Counted from the stretch's first letter, positions 22,346 to 35,922 are shown. The stretch: DNA of 64,000 nt from Citrobacter portucalensis (GCF_002042885.1 NZ_MVFY01000002.1:372001-436000), one strand, 5' to 3'. A program made the numbers and translations. Notes: generated from the sequence alone by a model not told the origin.

Positions 22346-23884
22346 TTAGTGTGCGCCACCGCCGCCGCCGCCCGCACCGAAGGGCGGTTTGGCGAACCAC
22401 ACCAGGCCAAGCAGGACCAGGAAGATCCCCGCCGACATCCAGAAGATTTCGTTAGCGGAAATAATCAGCCCCTGATTGGTGATCTGCTGAGCTATCCAAC
22501 CTGAAGCCTGCTGGTGCGTCATCCCTAAATCTTGCAGCTTATCGTACATAGCCTGTGCATTTGGGTTGTAGGGGTTAACAGATTCCGTTAGCTGAGCATG
22601 GTGCAGCGACTCGCGGTTTGTCCACATTGTCGTCGTAATCGATGTACCGATGGAACCTGCCAGCGTTCGCGTAAAGTTCGACAAGCTGGATGCCGCCGCC
22701 AGACGCTCTGGCGGTAAGCCGGACAACGTAATGGTGGTTAGCGGCATAAAGAAGCAGGCTACCGCGAACCCCTGAATAAACTGCGGCCAGGCCGATGCGC
22801 CAAAGTCCATACCCGGCTCGAACGTCCACGCACGCCAGTAGAAACAGACGGCGTACATAATAAAACTGAACGTTACCAGCCGACGCATATCCAGCTTGTG
22901 CGCGAAGCGGCCGATAATCGGAGACAGGATCACCGGAATCACCCCAACCGGCGCTGACGCCAGACCAGCCCAGGTTGCTGTATAGCCGTATACCTCCTGC
23001 AACAGCTGCGGCAGCAGGACGATTGCGCCGAAGTAGAGCATATAGGCCAGACTGATACACAGACAGCCGATGGTAAAGTTGCGCGACTTAAACAGCGAGA
23101 GATCGACAATGGGGTGCTCGTCGGTAAGCTCCCAGACGATCAGGAAGCTGATAGCGACAACGGCGACCACCGTCAGGATGATAATCTCCTGCGAGGCGAA
23201 CCAGTCCAGCTCTTTGCCGCGGTCGAGCATAATCTGCAAACTGCCGATACCGATAACCAGCAGTGCCAGACCAATGGCGTCAATGCGCCGCTGCTCGGTT
23301 TTGGTTTCCCGACCGCGAAGGGTTTGCAGGGTCATCAATACCACCACAGCCCCGATTGGCACGTTGATAAAAAATATCCAGCCCCAGTGATAGTTGTCGC
23401 TGATATAGCCCCCAAGAATAGGACCACATATCGGGGCAACAATCACCGTCATCGACCATAGCGCGAGGGCGATGGAACGCTTGGCGGGTGGATAGTTATT
23501 CAGCAACAGGCTCTGTGACAGCGGAATTAATGGACCGGCGACAATACCCTGGATTACGCGGAAGAAAATCAGCATGTTCAGGCTGGTGGACATCCCGCAT
23601 GCCCATGACGCAATGACGAAGGCGATAGTTGACCACATAAAGAGTCTTACTTCGCCAAAGCGTTTTGCCAGCCAGCCGGTGATCGGAATAGAGATAGCGT
23701 TCGCCACCCCGAATGAGGTGATCACCCAGGTCCCCTGGCTCAGTGAAGAGCCGAGGTTCCCGGCGATAGTGGGGATCGCCACGTTAGCAATGGTGGAGTC
23801 CAGCACCTGCATGAATGTCGCCAGGGACAGCGCGATCGTCATAATGACGAGCTGCGCGCCTTCCAGCGGTTTTTGCTGTTGCAT
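22346..23884 (-). CDS. emrB: EmrB, MFS drug efflux pump (DHA2 family)
   Basis: Inner-membrane proton antiporter with 14 predicted membrane segments. Together with EmrA and TolC it exports hydrophobic toxins such as uncouplers. The start MQQQKPLEGAQLV gives 512 residues, equal to E. coli. MFS motifs LDSTIANVAIPTI (near residue 27) and GWLAKRFGEVRLF are visible, and the C-terminus is Gly-rich (GAGGGGGGAH). It follows emrA by 16 bases. Confidence 0.97.
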   Translation of the reverse strand: MQQQKPLEGAQLVIMTIALSLATFMQVLDSTIANVAIPTIAGNLGSSLSQGTWVITSFGVANAISIPITGWLAKRFGEVRLFMWSTIAFVIASWACGMSTSLNMLIFFRVIQGIVAGPLIPLSQSLLLNNYPPAKRSIALALWSMTVIVAPICGPILGGYISDNYHWGWIFFINVPIGAVVVLMTLQTLRGRETKTEQRRIDAIGLALLVIGIGSLQIMLDRGKELDWFASQEIIILTVVAVVAISFLIVWELTDEHPIVDLSLFKSRNFTIGCLCISLAYMLYFGAIVLLPQLLQEVYGYTATWAGLASAPVGVIPVILSPIIGRFAHKLDMRRLVTFSFIMYAVCFYWRAWTFEPGMDFGASAWPQFIQGFAVACFFMPLTTITLSGLPPERLAAASSLSNFTRTLAGSIGTSITTTMWTNRESLHHAQLTESVNPYNPNAQAMYDKLQDLGMTHQQASGWIAQQITNQGLIISANEIFWMSAGIFLVLLGLVWFAKPPFGAGGGGGGAH

Positions 23885-23900
23885 CACACGCACCTTTGAA

Positions 23901-25073
23901 TTAGCCCGCGTTGGCCCGCACGATCTCTTCGATCATCTTATTGACCGGAGCAAGGTTGATTTCACGTGCATTACTTTCTGATACCGGCGTGGTACGAACC
24001 TGGCTTGCCAGAATTTGTCCGTCACGATTTGAGGTATCTACCGTAACCAGCGTAGACAAACCAATACGTAATGGATGCTGTGCCAGTTGCTGCGCATCCA
24101 GTTCGATACGTACCGGCAGACGCTGGACGACTTTGATCCAGTTGCCGGTTGCGTTCTGCGCTGGCAGCAGGGAGAAAGCGCTGCCCGTACCCATATCGAG
24201 ACCGACAACTTTACCGGTATATTTTACGTCATCGCCGTAAATATCGCTGATAACGGTCGCCGGTTGGCCGATACGCATGTGCGCGAGCTGTGTTTCTTTG
24301 AAGTTGGCATCTACCCACAGGTTAGTGGCCGGAACAACCGCCATCAGCGGCGTGGTTGGGCTAATTTGCGCACCAGGCTGTACGGCGCGACGGGATACAT
24401 AACCGGTCATTGGGCTGACAATTCTGGTACGTTCCAGCGCCAGCCAGGCATTGCGCACTTCGGTGGCAGCCTGTTGCACAGCGGGTTGATCTTCCAGCTT
24501 GCTACCCAGAATCATCGCCTGGTTAGCATTATATTGTTGGATCGCGACATCAAGCTGGGCCTGAGCGCTGGCGACGGCATCACGAGCGTGTTGCAGCTCT
24601 TCGCGGCCAATCAGGTTGGCATTGCCCAGCGGGACTCGGCGATTAAAGTCGCTTTGTGCCTGCGCCAGTGCGGTTTTCTGCACTTCAATGCTTGCCTGTA
24701 ACTGCTTGCTGTTGATCATCAACTGGTGCGTCTGACGCACGCTGGAAGCCAGCGCAGTTTTGGCTTTTTCAAATGCCTGCTTTGCGTCTGTCTGGTCGAG
24801 GGTGACCAGCACATCGCCTTGTTTTACAAAGTCAGTGTTATCAGCCCAGACTTTCGTCACGCTGCCTGATACCTGAGCCATGATTTGAACCTGGTTCCCT
24901 GCCACGTACGCATCGTCTGTCTCTTCGACATGACGAAGTACTAAAAACCAATAAATCCCATATGCCACGGCAATGATAATAAAGAGCAAGGTCAGAAGGA
25001 GCAGCATACTTTTACGTTTGCCATTCTTCTTGACCGGTTGCTGCGGGGTTTGAGTCTCCGCATTTGCGCTCAT
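23901..25073 (-). CDS. emrA: EmrA, periplasmic adaptor of the EmrAB-TolC pump
   Basis: Membrane fusion protein anchored by one N-terminal membrane segment (LLLLTLLFIIIAVAYGIYWF, about residues 24-43). A biotinyl-lipoyl-like half-motif (VSGSVTKVWADNTDFVKQGD), a long coiled-coil hairpin and a beta-barrel domain (SPMTGYVSRRAVQPGAQISP) follow. The start MSANAETQ gives 390 residues as in E. coli. Operon mprA-emrA-emrB. Confidence 0.96.
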   Translation of the reverse strand: MSANAETQTPQQPVKKNGKRKSMLLLLTLLFIIIAVAYGIYWFLVLRHVEETDDAYVAGNQVQIMAQVSGSVTKVWADNTDFVKQGDVLVTLDQTDAKQAFEKAKTALASSVRQTHQLMINSKQLQASIEVQKTALAQAQSDFNRRVPLGNANLIGREELQHARDAVASAQAQLDVAIQQYNANQAMILGSKLEDQPAVQQAATEVRNAWLALERTRIVSPMTGYVSRRAVQPGAQISPTTPLMAVVPATNLWVDANFKETQLAHMRIGQPATVISDIYGDDVKYTGKVVGLDMGTGSAFSLLPAQNATGNWIKVVQRLPVRIELDAQQLAQHPLRIGLSTLVTVDTSNRDGQILASQVRTTPVSESNAREINLAPVNKMIEEIVRANAG

Positions 25074-25127
25074 GTTGTTCTCCACGATCTTATTTTTTTC
25101 ACATCGGCTGAGCCGACCTGTTTATCA

Positions 25128-25166
25128 GACAGGCCAGCAGTATGCGTGCTGGCCTGTCGGTTTTTT
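25128..25166 (+). terminator. Terminator-like hairpin facing against the emr operon
   Basis: GACAGGCCAGCA and TGCTGGCCTGTC form a perfect 12-bp stem, then six Ts on the plus strand only. In the direction of mprA-emrA transcription no U tract follows, so it would end antisense transcripts or act as an mRNA processing hairpin between mprA and emrA. Confidence 0.6.
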
Positions 25167-25202
25167 CATTTATAAATCTGGATTTCTGAGCGAGTCGGCG
25201 CG

Positions 25203-25733
25203 TTAGCGCAGCGCTTCTAACACCGCGCCATCCTGCTCCATCTGATCAAGACGGGTCAGAAGTTTACGGGTAATTTGCTCAAGCTGATCTTTTTCGGTGG
25301 TGCTAAGAGATGACCAGAGCTGATGCAGGCAGTTATGCTGAGGCGGTAACACCTCTTGCAAAAATGCATGGCCTTTCTCGGTCAATTGCAGATGCAGACA
25401 GCGGCGATCGTTATCGCTTTCGCGACGTTCGATCCAGCCACGTTTTTCTAACTCATCCGCAATGCGGGTAGCGTTAGTGCGTGACGAGCCAAGCGCGCAA
25501 CTCAGTTCAGAAGGCTGAATACTGTGGTTTTCCTGAGACTCCAGCGTAATCAACGCCATAAACAATGTCTCGTTAATCCCTTGAGCTTTCAGCATCTTAT
25601 TGCGGTTTTCCAGCAACTTACCCTGCATGTGCATACAGAGGCGAGTCAGAAGCACTTCCTGATAAGGGAACTCTTCGTAGCGGCTGGCGCGAAATTTTAG
25701 CATTTGTTCAATGGGCGTAAACGAACTATCCAT
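25203..25733 (-). CDS. mprA: MprA (EmrR), MarR-family repressor of emrAB
   Basis: Represses its own operon and is released by uncouplers and salicylate-like compounds. The 176-residue protein has a MarR winged HTH ([39 protein letters not shown], about residues 75-115; named here by position, key residues R84, D93 and R108 region). First gene of mprA-emrA-emrB, with a sigma-70 promoter just upstream. Confidence 0.95.
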   Translation of the reverse strand: MDSSFTPIEQMLKFRASRYEEFPYQEVLLTRLCMHMQGKLLENRNKMLKAQGINETLFMALITLESQENHSIQPSELSCALGSSRTNATRIADELEKRGWIERRESDNDRRCLHLQLTEKGHAFLQEVLPPQHNCLHQLWSSLSTTEKDQLEQITRKLLTRLDQMEQDGAVLEALR

Positions 25734-25763
25734 TTGGGTATAACCTCATTAATTTCAGCCGAT

Positions 25764-25792
25764 ATAGTAACGACAGTGACAAATAAAGTAAA
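25764..25792 (-). promoter_or_regulatory. Candidate mprA-emrAB promoter
   Basis: On the minus strand TTTACT and TACTAT are 17 bases apart, ending about 30 bases upstream of the mprA ATG. MprA would bind around this promoter for autorepression. Confidence 0.6.
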
Positions 25793-25823
25793 TGTATTAT
25801 TTCTTTAAAATGATTGTTTTTAT

Positions 25824-26159
25824 CTATAAGCCAACAAGCATTTTCCAGGCTAATCCATAGCCCAGAGCACTCAGTAACGTTGGAATGATGATGCTGCGGG
25901 TCTTATAGAAGCTTGCGCCCAGTATGACAAACCCCACCAGCGTAGGCACGAACCGACGAGCGTCGTGCATAACTTCTGGTGCGGTAGACACCACCAGCAG
26001 GGCGCAAATAGATGCAATGCCAATAGTGTCGAGTAGTATGCCCGTCGCGCCGCGCTTCGTCGGGCGAACATTGCCTACCCCAAGACGGAGTGGCAAATAG
26101 CGAAAACAGTAATTAACGCAGCCGACCAACAGGCCAAGTAGCAGAACCTCATAGCTCAT
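25824..26159 (-). CDS. ygaH: YgaH, small subunit of the L-valine exporter
   Basis: A 111-residue AzlD-type membrane protein with about four hydrophobic segments. It works with YgaZ to export branched-chain amino acids. Its start overlaps the end of ygaZ by 11 bases, as typical for AzlC/AzlD pairs. Family length and sequence match E. coli YgaH. Confidence 0.93.
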   Translation of the reverse strand: MSYEVLLLGLLVGCVNYCFRYLPLRLGVGNVRPTKRGATGILLDTIGIASICALLVVSTAPEVMHDARRFVPTLVGFVILGASFYKTRSIIIPTLLSALGYGLAWKMLVGL

Positions 26160-26886
26160 CAGGACCTCCCTGCCAAAATGACTGGATGAGCGCCGTCAGG
26201 CATCCGCAGACAATACCTGCAAGGATAGCGGCAGGTATGGAAAACAGCATGACGCCAGCCAGCGCCCCAGCCAGGGAGGCAGTCACGCAGAGCGCTTGTT
26301 TACGTTGGAATGACGCGAGCAGGAAGCTCATAAACAGCGCCGGGAGCATGAATCCCAGTGCCGCTTCAACCGCCGGGTAATCCTTGAGTAAACCACTGCC
26401 GGAAAACGCGCCGATCACCGTACCAAACACCCAGGAGGCCCAGGAGCACAGTGCGATGCCGATCATCCAGTTTTCACTCCAGCGCCGATTATCCCGGACC
26501 AGTTTTGCCGTTGCAGCGGCAAAGACTTCATCGGTAAGGCCAAAAGCCCACAGTGCACTTTTGGGTTTACTCAGTCGCTGGGCTATTCGGCTGCGCAGGG
26601 AAGGGCCGTACAAAACATGGCGGACATCCATGGCCATGACGGTAAGGGCGGCGACCCACAGCGAACTGCCCGCAGCGAGCATGGTGGTAATGACAAACTG
26701 GCTGGCTCCCGCATAGATAATGCAGGAGAAAAAGACGCTTTCAATCGGCGTAAAGCCAAGGCGAGTGGCATTGAGACCAAATGCAAAAGCGACCGGAATA
26801 TAGCTGATGACTATTGGCAGGCTGTCTTTGAATCCTTCCGTTAACGTTGCCGAACAGGATTCAGACTGGGGTACAGGGCTTTCCAT
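26149..26886 (-). CDS. ygaZ: YgaZ, large subunit of the L-valine exporter (AzlC family)
   Basis: A 245-residue inner-membrane protein with an AzlC domain ([20 protein letters not shown] near residue 18; YAGASQFV and [12 protein letters not shown]). It forms the valine efflux complex with YgaH. Sequence is nearly the same as E. coli YgaZ. Confidence 0.94.
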   Translation of the reverse strand: MESPVPQSESCSATLTEGFKDSLPIVISYIPVAFAFGLNATRLGFTPIESVFFSCIIYAGASQFVITTMLAAGSSLWVAALTVMAMDVRHVLYGPSLRSRIAQRLSKPKSALWAFGLTDEVFAAATAKLVRDNRRWSENWMIGIALCSWASWVFGTVIGAFSGSGLLKDYPAVEAALGFMLPALFMSFLLASFQRKQALCVTASLAGALAGVMLFSIPAAILAGIVCGCLTALIQSFWQGGPDEL

Positions 26887-27008
26887 AGGGTTATAGGTTT
26901 CATTACCGAAATTAATATAACTTGGTTCAATGAGTTATAACCTTAGCAGACTGATGGGCTCCTTAACACCCTGTGGAGCCCAATCAGCGGTAAACATGCG
27001 CTATACGC

Positions 27009-28193
27009 TTAATTTACGGCTTCCTGACGGTGAAAACCTCGCCACCAGACCACCAGGTTGAGTACGGCAACGGTCGTACCCGCCAGACAAACGCCAGCCC
27101 ACCCGGCATGCTGCCAGGCAGAGGCTGAAATTAGCGAACCTGCCGCTCCGCCAATAAAATAGCTGGTCATGTATCCGGCGGTCAGGCGATTACGCGCATC
27201 CGGATGAATGCGATAGATAACCGTCTGGTTGGTGATGTGTACTCCCTGAACGGTGAGGTCCAACACCAGAATACCGATAATCAGCATGGGGACGGAAGCG
27301 TGCCCAAGCCAAATAGCAAGCCAGGAGAGCAGCAGTAATAGCAGCCCAATGGTTGTGGTCAGGTGGGATTTACCTTTATCGGCAAAACCGCCCGCCGGAC
27401 GTGCGCCTAATGCCCCTGCGGCACCCGCCAGACCGAACAGACCAATCATTCCTTCCGAATAGTTAAACGGCGGCGCGGCGAGCAAAAACGCCATCGAGGT
27501 CCACAGGATACTGAAATTGGCAAAAGTCAGGCAGCCCAGCATCGCGCGGGTACGCAGCAATTTATCGTGAATAAACAGGCTGAATACCGAGCCTAACAGC
27601 TGAGGATAGTTAAGATGAGTATCGGATTTCATCTTCGGCAGGCCGCGCCACAGAGCAACCGCCATCAGCGCCATTAATACTGATGCGACCCAAAATACGG
27701 TGCGCCAGCCGCCAAGATTCGCCAGTAATCCCGCCACGGTGCGCGCCAGCAGAATACCCAGCAGCAGGCCGCTCATAATCGTGCCGACAACCTTCCCGCG
27801 CTTATCCGGTGTGGCAAGCGTTGCCGCCAGCGGAACCAAAATCTGTGCCACTACCGAGAACAGTCCGGTCAGGGCAGTACCGAGAATCAGCATACCCAGC
27901 GACTGGCTGCTGGCGGTGATCAGCATGCCGCCAGCCGCGAGCAACGTCATGGAGACAATCAGCATCCGACGTTCAAACATATCGCCGAGCGGCACTAAGA
28001 ACAGCAGGCCGGCAGCGTAGCCGAGCTGGGCCGCAGTGACGATAAACCCTGCAGTACTGGCAGATAGCGAAAAGTTGCGCGCGATGGTGTCGAGCAGCGG
28101 CTGCGCATAATAGTTACTGGCGACGGCGAGGCCGGTGGCAATAGACATTAACAGGATCAGCGAAGGGCTAAGTCCCTGAGTAGTTTTCGTCAT
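27009..28193 (-). CDS. MFS transporter (intact YgaY-like)
   Basis: A 394-residue major facilitator with 12 predicted membrane segments. The MFS motif GYAAGLLFLVPLGDMFERR lies near residue 58. No substrate can be inferred; family members resemble arabinose or multidrug exporters. The ATG at 28193 is chosen over an upstream TTG because it opens MTKTTQG; the ribosome site is weak either way. In E. coli K-12 the equivalent ygaY is annotated as a pseudogene, whereas this frame is unbroken. Confidence 0.8.
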   Translation of the reverse strand: MTKTTQGLSPSLILLMSIATGLAVASNYYAQPLLDTIARNFSLSASTAGFIVTAAQLGYAAGLLFLVPLGDMFERRMLIVSMTLLAAGGMLITASSQSLGMLILGTALTGLFSVVAQILVPLAATLATPDKRGKVVGTIMSGLLLGILLARTVAGLLANLGGWRTVFWVASVLMALMAVALWRGLPKMKSDTHLNYPQLLGSVFSLFIHDKLLRTRAMLGCLTFANFSILWTSMAFLLAAPPFNYSEGMIGLFGLAGAAGALGARPAGGFADKGKSHLTTTIGLLLLLLSWLAIWLGHASVPMLIIGILVLDLTVQGVHITNQTVIYRIHPDARNRLTAGYMTSYFIGGAAGSLISASAWQHAGWAGVCLAGTTVAVLNLVVWWRGFHRQEAVN

Positions 28194-28296
28194 TGTTTTC
28201 AACTGAGTAATGGGTTGCAGAAAACAATCATAACGGAAGTGATTAAATGTTGCTGATTTGTTGAGTGATGGATTGTGCGATTGGGGGAAGGAGGAT

Positions 28297-28375
28297 AGGC
28301 CGGATTAGGTGCATCGCGCCACCATCCGGCATTTATGCGGTTACAGGCCTGATGGCGCTACACTCATCAGGCCTG
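28297..28375. repeat. REP/BIME between proX and the MFS gene
   Basis: One REP unit (GGCCGGATTAGGT...CATCCGGC) is followed by a second palindrome (CAGGCCTGATGGCGC...CATCAGGCCTG). Both lie just past the convergent ends of transcripts, downstream of the proX stop. Confidence 0.85.
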
Positions 28376-28383
28376 CGAGTGGG

Positions 28384-29379
28384 TTATTTCTGCGCGGCCA
28401 GCGCTTCGTTCACCCAGCCGTCAAACTGCTGCTGGTGGGCTTTGATCCAGCCGTCAACGTGACCCTGTACGTCGGCTTCAGACGCTTTCCCGTCGTGCAT
28501 CATTGCGTTCTGCGCGTTGATATCCGCCAGCGGCAGCTTCATGATGGCAAACAGTTTCGCCGCAGCCGGGTTTTTCTCCGCCCAGGCTTTATTGGCGACA
28601 ATATGCATAGTGTTCACCGGGAAGCCGTAGTTGGCGCCGTTTGGCAGTTTGGTATCAATATCTTTCTGCTCGCCTGGCAGGGAAGAGAACGGCACCTGCA
28701 GCCAGACCACATCTTTACCAGGTTTCATTACGTCGCTCACCCAGTACGGTGTCCAGGTGTAGTAAAGAATGGGTTTACCTTCTTTGAAGCGGGTAATGGT
28801 GTCGGCCATCATCGCCGCATAGTTACCGTGGCTGACCTCGACGGTTTTTTCCAGATCGAAAGCTTTGTTCTGGTGGTTGATTACTGCTTCACAGCCCCAG
28901 CCCGGTGAACAGCCCATCATATCGGCTTTTCCGTCACCGTTGGTGTCAAAGATTTTGGCGATCTTCGGATCTTTTAACTGGGCGATATTGGTGATTTTAT
29001 ACTGCTCAGCGGTTTTCTTGTCGATCAGATAACCCTGTGCGGCACCCGTAACGAATACCCCCTCGCGATAAAACTTTTTGTCTCCGCCCGCAGCGGCGTA
29101 CATATCATCATGCAGCGGCTGCCAGTTCACGGCGGTAAAAGTTGCATCGCCAGAGGCAATGGAGGTATAGCCGACGTTGTAGTCAACTTCGCTGGTTTTG
29201 TTAACGGTGTAACCCAGTTTCTCCAGCGCACGGGCGACTAACTGCGTCTGGAAGGATTCTTCAGAGATAGTGCTCTGGATTGGCTGTACGGTGATGCCTT
29301 TGCCCGGCAGGTCGGCAGCGAAAGTGCTGGTGGAGACAAGGGTGGCAAACGCTGTGGCAATAATTACTTTCTGTCGCAT
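28384..29379 (-). CDS. proX: ProX, periplasmic glycine betaine/proline betaine-binding protein
   Basis: Soluble receptor of the ProU ABC transporter. The 331-residue precursor has the signal peptide [21 protein letters not shown]. Trp-rich segments ([33 protein letters not shown]) supply the aromatic cage for betaine. It is last in proVWX. The gap to proW is long (189 bases) and holds an ERIC and a REP element. Confidence 0.97.
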   Translation of the reverse strand: MRQKVIIATAFATLVSTSTFAADLPGKGITVQPIQSTISEESFQTQLVARALEKLGYTVNKTSEVDYNVGYTSIASGDATFTAVNWQPLHDDMYAAAGGDKKFYREGVFVTGAAQGYLIDKKTAEQYKITNIAQLKDPKIAKIFDTNGDGKADMMGCSPGWGCEAVINHQNKAFDLEKTVEVSHGNYAAMMADTITRFKEGKPILYYTWTPYWVSDVMKPGKDVVWLQVPFSSLPGEQKDIDTKLPNGANYGFPVNTMHIVANKAWAEKNPAAAKLFAIMKLPLADINAQNAMMHDGKASEADVQGHVDGWIKAHQQQFDGWVNEALAAQK

Positions 29380-29390
29380 CGTTGTTCCTT

Positions 29391-29516
29391 ATTACACTTC
29401 ATCCTTCAAGCTGCCTCTTTGTTGGCTGCACTCATGCACTCCAGTCACGTACTACTTGTACGCTCCTGGGGATACATTCGTTTGCCGCTGCGATGCAACT
29501 TGAATGATTTTGTGTA
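29391..29516. repeat. ERIC element within the proVWX operon
   Basis: The roughly 125-base segment contains CTTCAAGCTGC at one end and GCAACTTGAATGATTTTG at the other, with the conserved inner core CTCCAGTCACGTACT...CGCTCCTGGGGATAC. These are the sequences targeted by standard ERIC primers. It lies between proW and proX, so it is transcribed and forms a long RNA stem-loop. Confidence 0.88.
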
Positions 29517-29528
29517 AGTTAATGAATT

Positions 29529-29558
29529 GTAGGCCCGGTAAGCACAGCGCCACCGGGC
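29529..29558. repeat. REP unit downstream of proW
   Basis: TAGGCCCGGTAAGC and GCGCCACCGGGCA form a REP-type palindrome just after the proW stop, next to the ERIC element. Confidence 0.8.
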
Positions 29559-29568
29559 AACGGGTGAA

Positions 29569-30633
29569 TTACTTCGTGAAAGGGCGAGTGATAAGCCCAA
29601 TGGGACCGGTGGTGTACCAGCGACGGTTGCCACGACTACGCGAGTCGCGACCGACGGCCTGCGTCAGGCGGTCGAGAATGATAGCGAGGATCACAATCCC
29701 AACCCCGCCGACGGTGGCAAGCCCCATATCCAGACGACCGATTCCGCGTAGAACCATCTGGCCCAGTCCGCCGACGGCAATCATCGACGCGATGACGACC
29801 ATTGAGAGCGCCAGCATCAGCGTCTGGTTAACCCCAGCCATAATGGTGGGCATTGCCAGCGGGAGCTGCACTTTAAACAGCATCTGACGCGGGCTGGCGC
29901 CAAACGAGCGCGAGGCTTCAATCAGATCGGCTGGCACCTGGTTAATCCCCAGAATAGTCAGACGCACGATTGGCGGCAGGGCGAAGATAATCGTCACCAC
30001 TACGCCCGGGACGTTACCAATACCGAACAGCATGACAATTGGCACCAGATAGACAAACGCGGGTGTGGTTTGCATGGCGTCCAGCAGCGGGCGAACAATT
30101 TTTGCTGCCCGTGGACTGCGCGCCAACCAGATCCCCATCGGCAGACCGATCACCACGCAGAACAACAACGCGGTCAACACCAGCGCCAGGGTTATCATGG
30201 CCTGCGACCACGCGCCGATGGCACCGATAGCAATCAAGGAAATCAGCGTCGCAACGCCCATCCCCACGCCGGAAATCTGCCAGGCAATCAGCGCGAACAG
30301 GATAATCGCTACCGGGGCTGGCATACCTAACAGCAGCTGTTGAAAGCCGTTGAGAATGTAATCCACCGGGACACGAATGCCCTGGAAGACCGGACGGAAA
30401 TGGGTAACGACCCAGTCGATCCCCTCTGTGACCCAACTGTCCAGCGGGATCAGCGTTTTATGGAACGGATCCATAATATTGAAATGCTCTGGTGCCGGCG
30501 CGGGTGCGCTGGTCAGCCAGTCCGCGCCACCACCGTCAGTGGGTGCGCCTGATGGCGTACTCCAGGCATCAGCATTTTGTGTGGCACTATCGGCCGCTGG
30601 TGTGGTGTCCCACGGATTAGTTTGATCAGCCAT
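29569..30633 (-). CDS. proW: ProW, ProU transporter permease
   Basis: Inner-membrane permease of the glycine betaine ABC importer. The 354-residue protein has an unusually long N-terminal tail (about 100 residues), typical of ProW, then hydrophobic segments and the EAA-type loop [22 protein letters not shown] near residue 240. It overlaps proV by eight bases. An ERIC and a REP follow before proX. Confidence 0.96.
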   Translation of the reverse strand: MADQTNPWDTTPAADSATQNADAWSTPSGAPTDGGGADWLTSAPAPAPEHFNIMDPFHKTLIPLDSWVTEGIDWVVTHFRPVFQGIRVPVDYILNGFQQLLLGMPAPVAIILFALIAWQISGVGMGVATLISLIAIGAIGAWSQAMITLALVLTALLFCVVIGLPMGIWLARSPRAAKIVRPLLDAMQTTPAFVYLVPIVMLFGIGNVPGVVVTIIFALPPIVRLTILGINQVPADLIEASRSFGASPRQMLFKVQLPLAMPTIMAGVNQTLMLALSMVVIASMIAVGGLGQMVLRGIGRLDMGLATVGGVGIVILAIILDRLTQAVGRDSRSRGNRRWYTTGPIGLITRPFTK

Positions 30634-31828
30634 TGTTTACCCCCTCACGATCTAAAGCCTGTAACAGCATGCGTTTTGAAATGACGCCCACATACTGCTG
30701 TTCCTCATCTACAACCGGCACCGCGCACGGGGCCTGACCGACATGAGAAAGCAACTCGCTGAGAGGGGTTTGTGCATCTACGGCTAACGGCTCATCGATC
30801 AATGCCGCTTCAATACCTTGCGCCTGACTTAACGCTGTTTTTAATGAGTCGATAGAGACAACGCCAACGAATTTATTGCCGCGTTCGATCACGTAACCAT
30901 ATTCGCGATCTTTGTCCTGCAATAATTGCAGCGCAGAACGTGGACCCACCCCGGGGTTTTTACGAATCAAACCTTCGGGACTACGGCGTGAAATATCTTT
31001 CGCGCTAAAGACCTGGCTAATATCGACACCACGGAAGAAGGTGCGTACATAATCATTGGCCGGATTATTCAGGATTTCATCTGGCGTGCCGACCTGGACC
31101 ACTTCACCGTTTTGCATAATGGCAATTCTGTCGCCAATACGCATGGCTTCGTCGAGGTCATGCGATATAAAGACCACGGTACGTTGATGCTTCGCCTGTA
31201 GTTTTACCAGTTCATCCTGCATCTCAGTACGAATTAATGGATCGAGGGCTGAGAAGGCCTCATCCATTAATAAGATGTCAGGGTTAATGGCTAATGCGCG
31301 GGCGAGGCCTACACGCTGGCGCATCCCCCCGGAAAGTTCATCCGGGTAGCCGTGAGCATAATTCTCCAGACCAACCTGGCGCAGCGCATCTAACGCTTTT
31401 TCACGACGTTCATCCGCACCAACACCGGCTAATTCCATGCCGAATGCCGTATTGTCGAGAACCGTCATGTGCGGCATCAGGGCAAAGGACTGGAACACCA
31501 TCGCAATCTTTTTTCTGCGCACCTCGCGAAGCTCAGCATCGGATATCCGGGCGATGTCTACGCCGTCAATCAATACCTGCCCGCGGGTGGGTTCAATCAG
31601 GCGATTGAGAAGGCGTACCATTGTGGATTTACCCGAACCGGATAATCCCATGATGACAAATATCTCGCCTTCTTCAATGGCCAGACTGGCGTTCTTAACG
31701 CCAAGCGATAGCCCCGTTTTATCCAGAATCTGCTCTTTTGAAAGTCCTTTTTCAATATATTTGAAGGCTCTCTGGGGATGCTCTCCAAATATCTTATAGA
31801 GATTTTTAACTTCTAATTTAATTGCCAT
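30626..31828 (-). CDS. proV: ProV, ProU transporter ATPase
   Basis: ATP-binding subunit of the osmotically induced betaine/proline transporter. It has 400 residues, with Walker [10 protein letters not shown] (near residue 60), signature [15 protein letters not shown], Walker [13 protein letters not shown], and two C-terminal CBS domains. The first proV codons in E. coli contain the downstream H-NS silencer; the AT-rich start here is consistent with that. First gene of proVWX. Confidence 0.97.
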   Translation of the reverse strand: MAIKLEVKNLYKIFGEHPQRAFKYIEKGLSKEQILDKTGLSLGVKNASLAIEEGEIFVIMGLSGSGKSTMVRLLNRLIEPTRGQVLIDGVDIARISDAELREVRRKKIAMVFQSFALMPHMTVLDNTAFGMELAGVGADERREKALDALRQVGLENYAHGYPDELSGGMRQRVGLARALAINPDILLMDEAFSALDPLIRTEMQDELVKLQAKHQRTVVFISHDLDEAMRIGDRIAIMQNGEVVQVGTPDEILNNPANDYVRTFFRGVDISQVFSAKDISRRSPEGLIRKNPGVGPRSALQLLQDKDREYGYVIERGNKFVGVVSIDSLKTALSQAQGIEAALIDEPLAVDAQTPLSELLSHVGQAPCAVPVVDEEQQYVGVISKRMLLQALDREGVNNG

Positions 31829-32182
31829 GCAATAGAATGATTCCTGTTATTTGTTTATATCGATATATTACCTGATGGAAATAGTGACCTTTTTCTACCC
31901 TAACATACTGAGAATCTGAGACAACCCTGAATTTGGTTGTGGCATGAATATTGCCAAAGGCCAAGTGGCGGGACTTCCCGTGATATAAGGGCTGAGCGCG
32001 AATGTGAACGGGTTAATATTTTTTGTAAATGGCAATGAAAAATCGCCTGAATTGCTGGAATGCAGGCGAATAATGCGGCTGATATTGAGTGTAGATCACA
32101 CAATTATATTTGCACGACAAAAGTGTGATCCTGTTAAAATATTTCCGCGAAAAATGTACGGTATTTTCCGTGAAAATGAGTG
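31829..32182. promoter_or_regulatory. proU regulatory region
   Basis: A 354-base AT-rich region between proV and nrdF, both minus-strand genes. It holds the P2 promoter and the AT-rich leader expected to bind H-NS. No credible gene is present; short frames have no ribosome site. Confidence 0.7.
31897..31924 (-). promoter_or_regulatory. proU P2 promoter
   Basis: On the minus strand TTGTCT and TAGGGT are spaced by 16 bases, the same layout and near-identical context as the osmoregulated E. coli proU P2 promoter, about 70 bases from the proV ATG. Confidence 0.8.
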
Positions 32183-35269
<3,087 letters not shown>

Positions 35270-35297
<28 letters not shown>

Positions 35298-35680
35298 AAT
35301 TCGCTCACTCCTTTTCGAACGTTGTCGATATCGCTTTGGGTGCCCATCAGCTCAAAGCGATAGAGCCACGGCACGCCGCATTTTTGTGAGATGACATCAC
35401 CCGCGCGACCGTAGGCGTCACCGAAATTACGATTGCCGGAGGCGATCACTCCACGGATTAACGCCCGGTTGTGCGTATCGTTTAAAAAGCGGATCACCTG
35501 TCTTGGGACCGCGCCAGCAGTGCCGCCGCCGCCGTAGGACGGCACGATTAATATGTAAGGTTCGTCTACCCGGATCCGCTCGCGTTCGTTAAGCGGAATG
35601 CGGATGGCTGGCAGCCCCAGACGCTGCATAAAGCGGTGCGTATTTTCGGAGCTGCTGGAGAAGTAGACGAGCTGACTCAT
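35270..35680 (-). CDS. nrdI: NrdI, flavodoxin-like activator of NrdF
   Basis: Supplies oxidant to assemble the dimanganese-tyrosyl cofactor of NrdF. The start [17 protein letters not shown] places the FMN phosphate loop SSSSENT at residues 8-14. The protein has 136 residues, as in E. coli. A longer in-frame start lies wholly inside nrdH and is rejected. It overlaps the nrdH stop by four bases. Confidence 0.95.
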
Positions 35681-35922
35681 GCGCTGGCCACACGGTGTTC
35701 CGGATGCAGACGGTTGATCATGTCCGGGCGAAACCCTGACCAACTGGTTTCACCCGCGACCACGACAGGTAGCTGGCGAAACCCTTGATCGCGCAGGCTA
35801 TCAGCCAAATCGGGTTGTGAATCGACGTTTACCATCTCAAAGTCAAAACCACGGCTTTCCATTGCCCGTTTGGTGGCGTGGCACTGAACACAGTTATTGC
35901 GAGTGTAAATAATAATACGCAT
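35677..35922 (-). CDS. nrdH: NrdH, glutaredoxin-like hydrogen donor
   Basis: Thioredoxin-fold reductant for NrdEF with thioredoxin-like specificity. The 81-residue start [14 protein letters not shown] places the redox pair C11/C14; the family motif WSGFRPD is near residue 61. A five-codon upstream start has no better ribosome site. First gene of nrdHIEF. Confidence 0.94.
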   Translation of the reverse strand: MRIIIYTRNNCVQCHATKRAMESRGFDFEMVNVDSQPDLADSLRDQGFRQLPVVVAGETSWSGFRPDMINRLHPEHRVASA

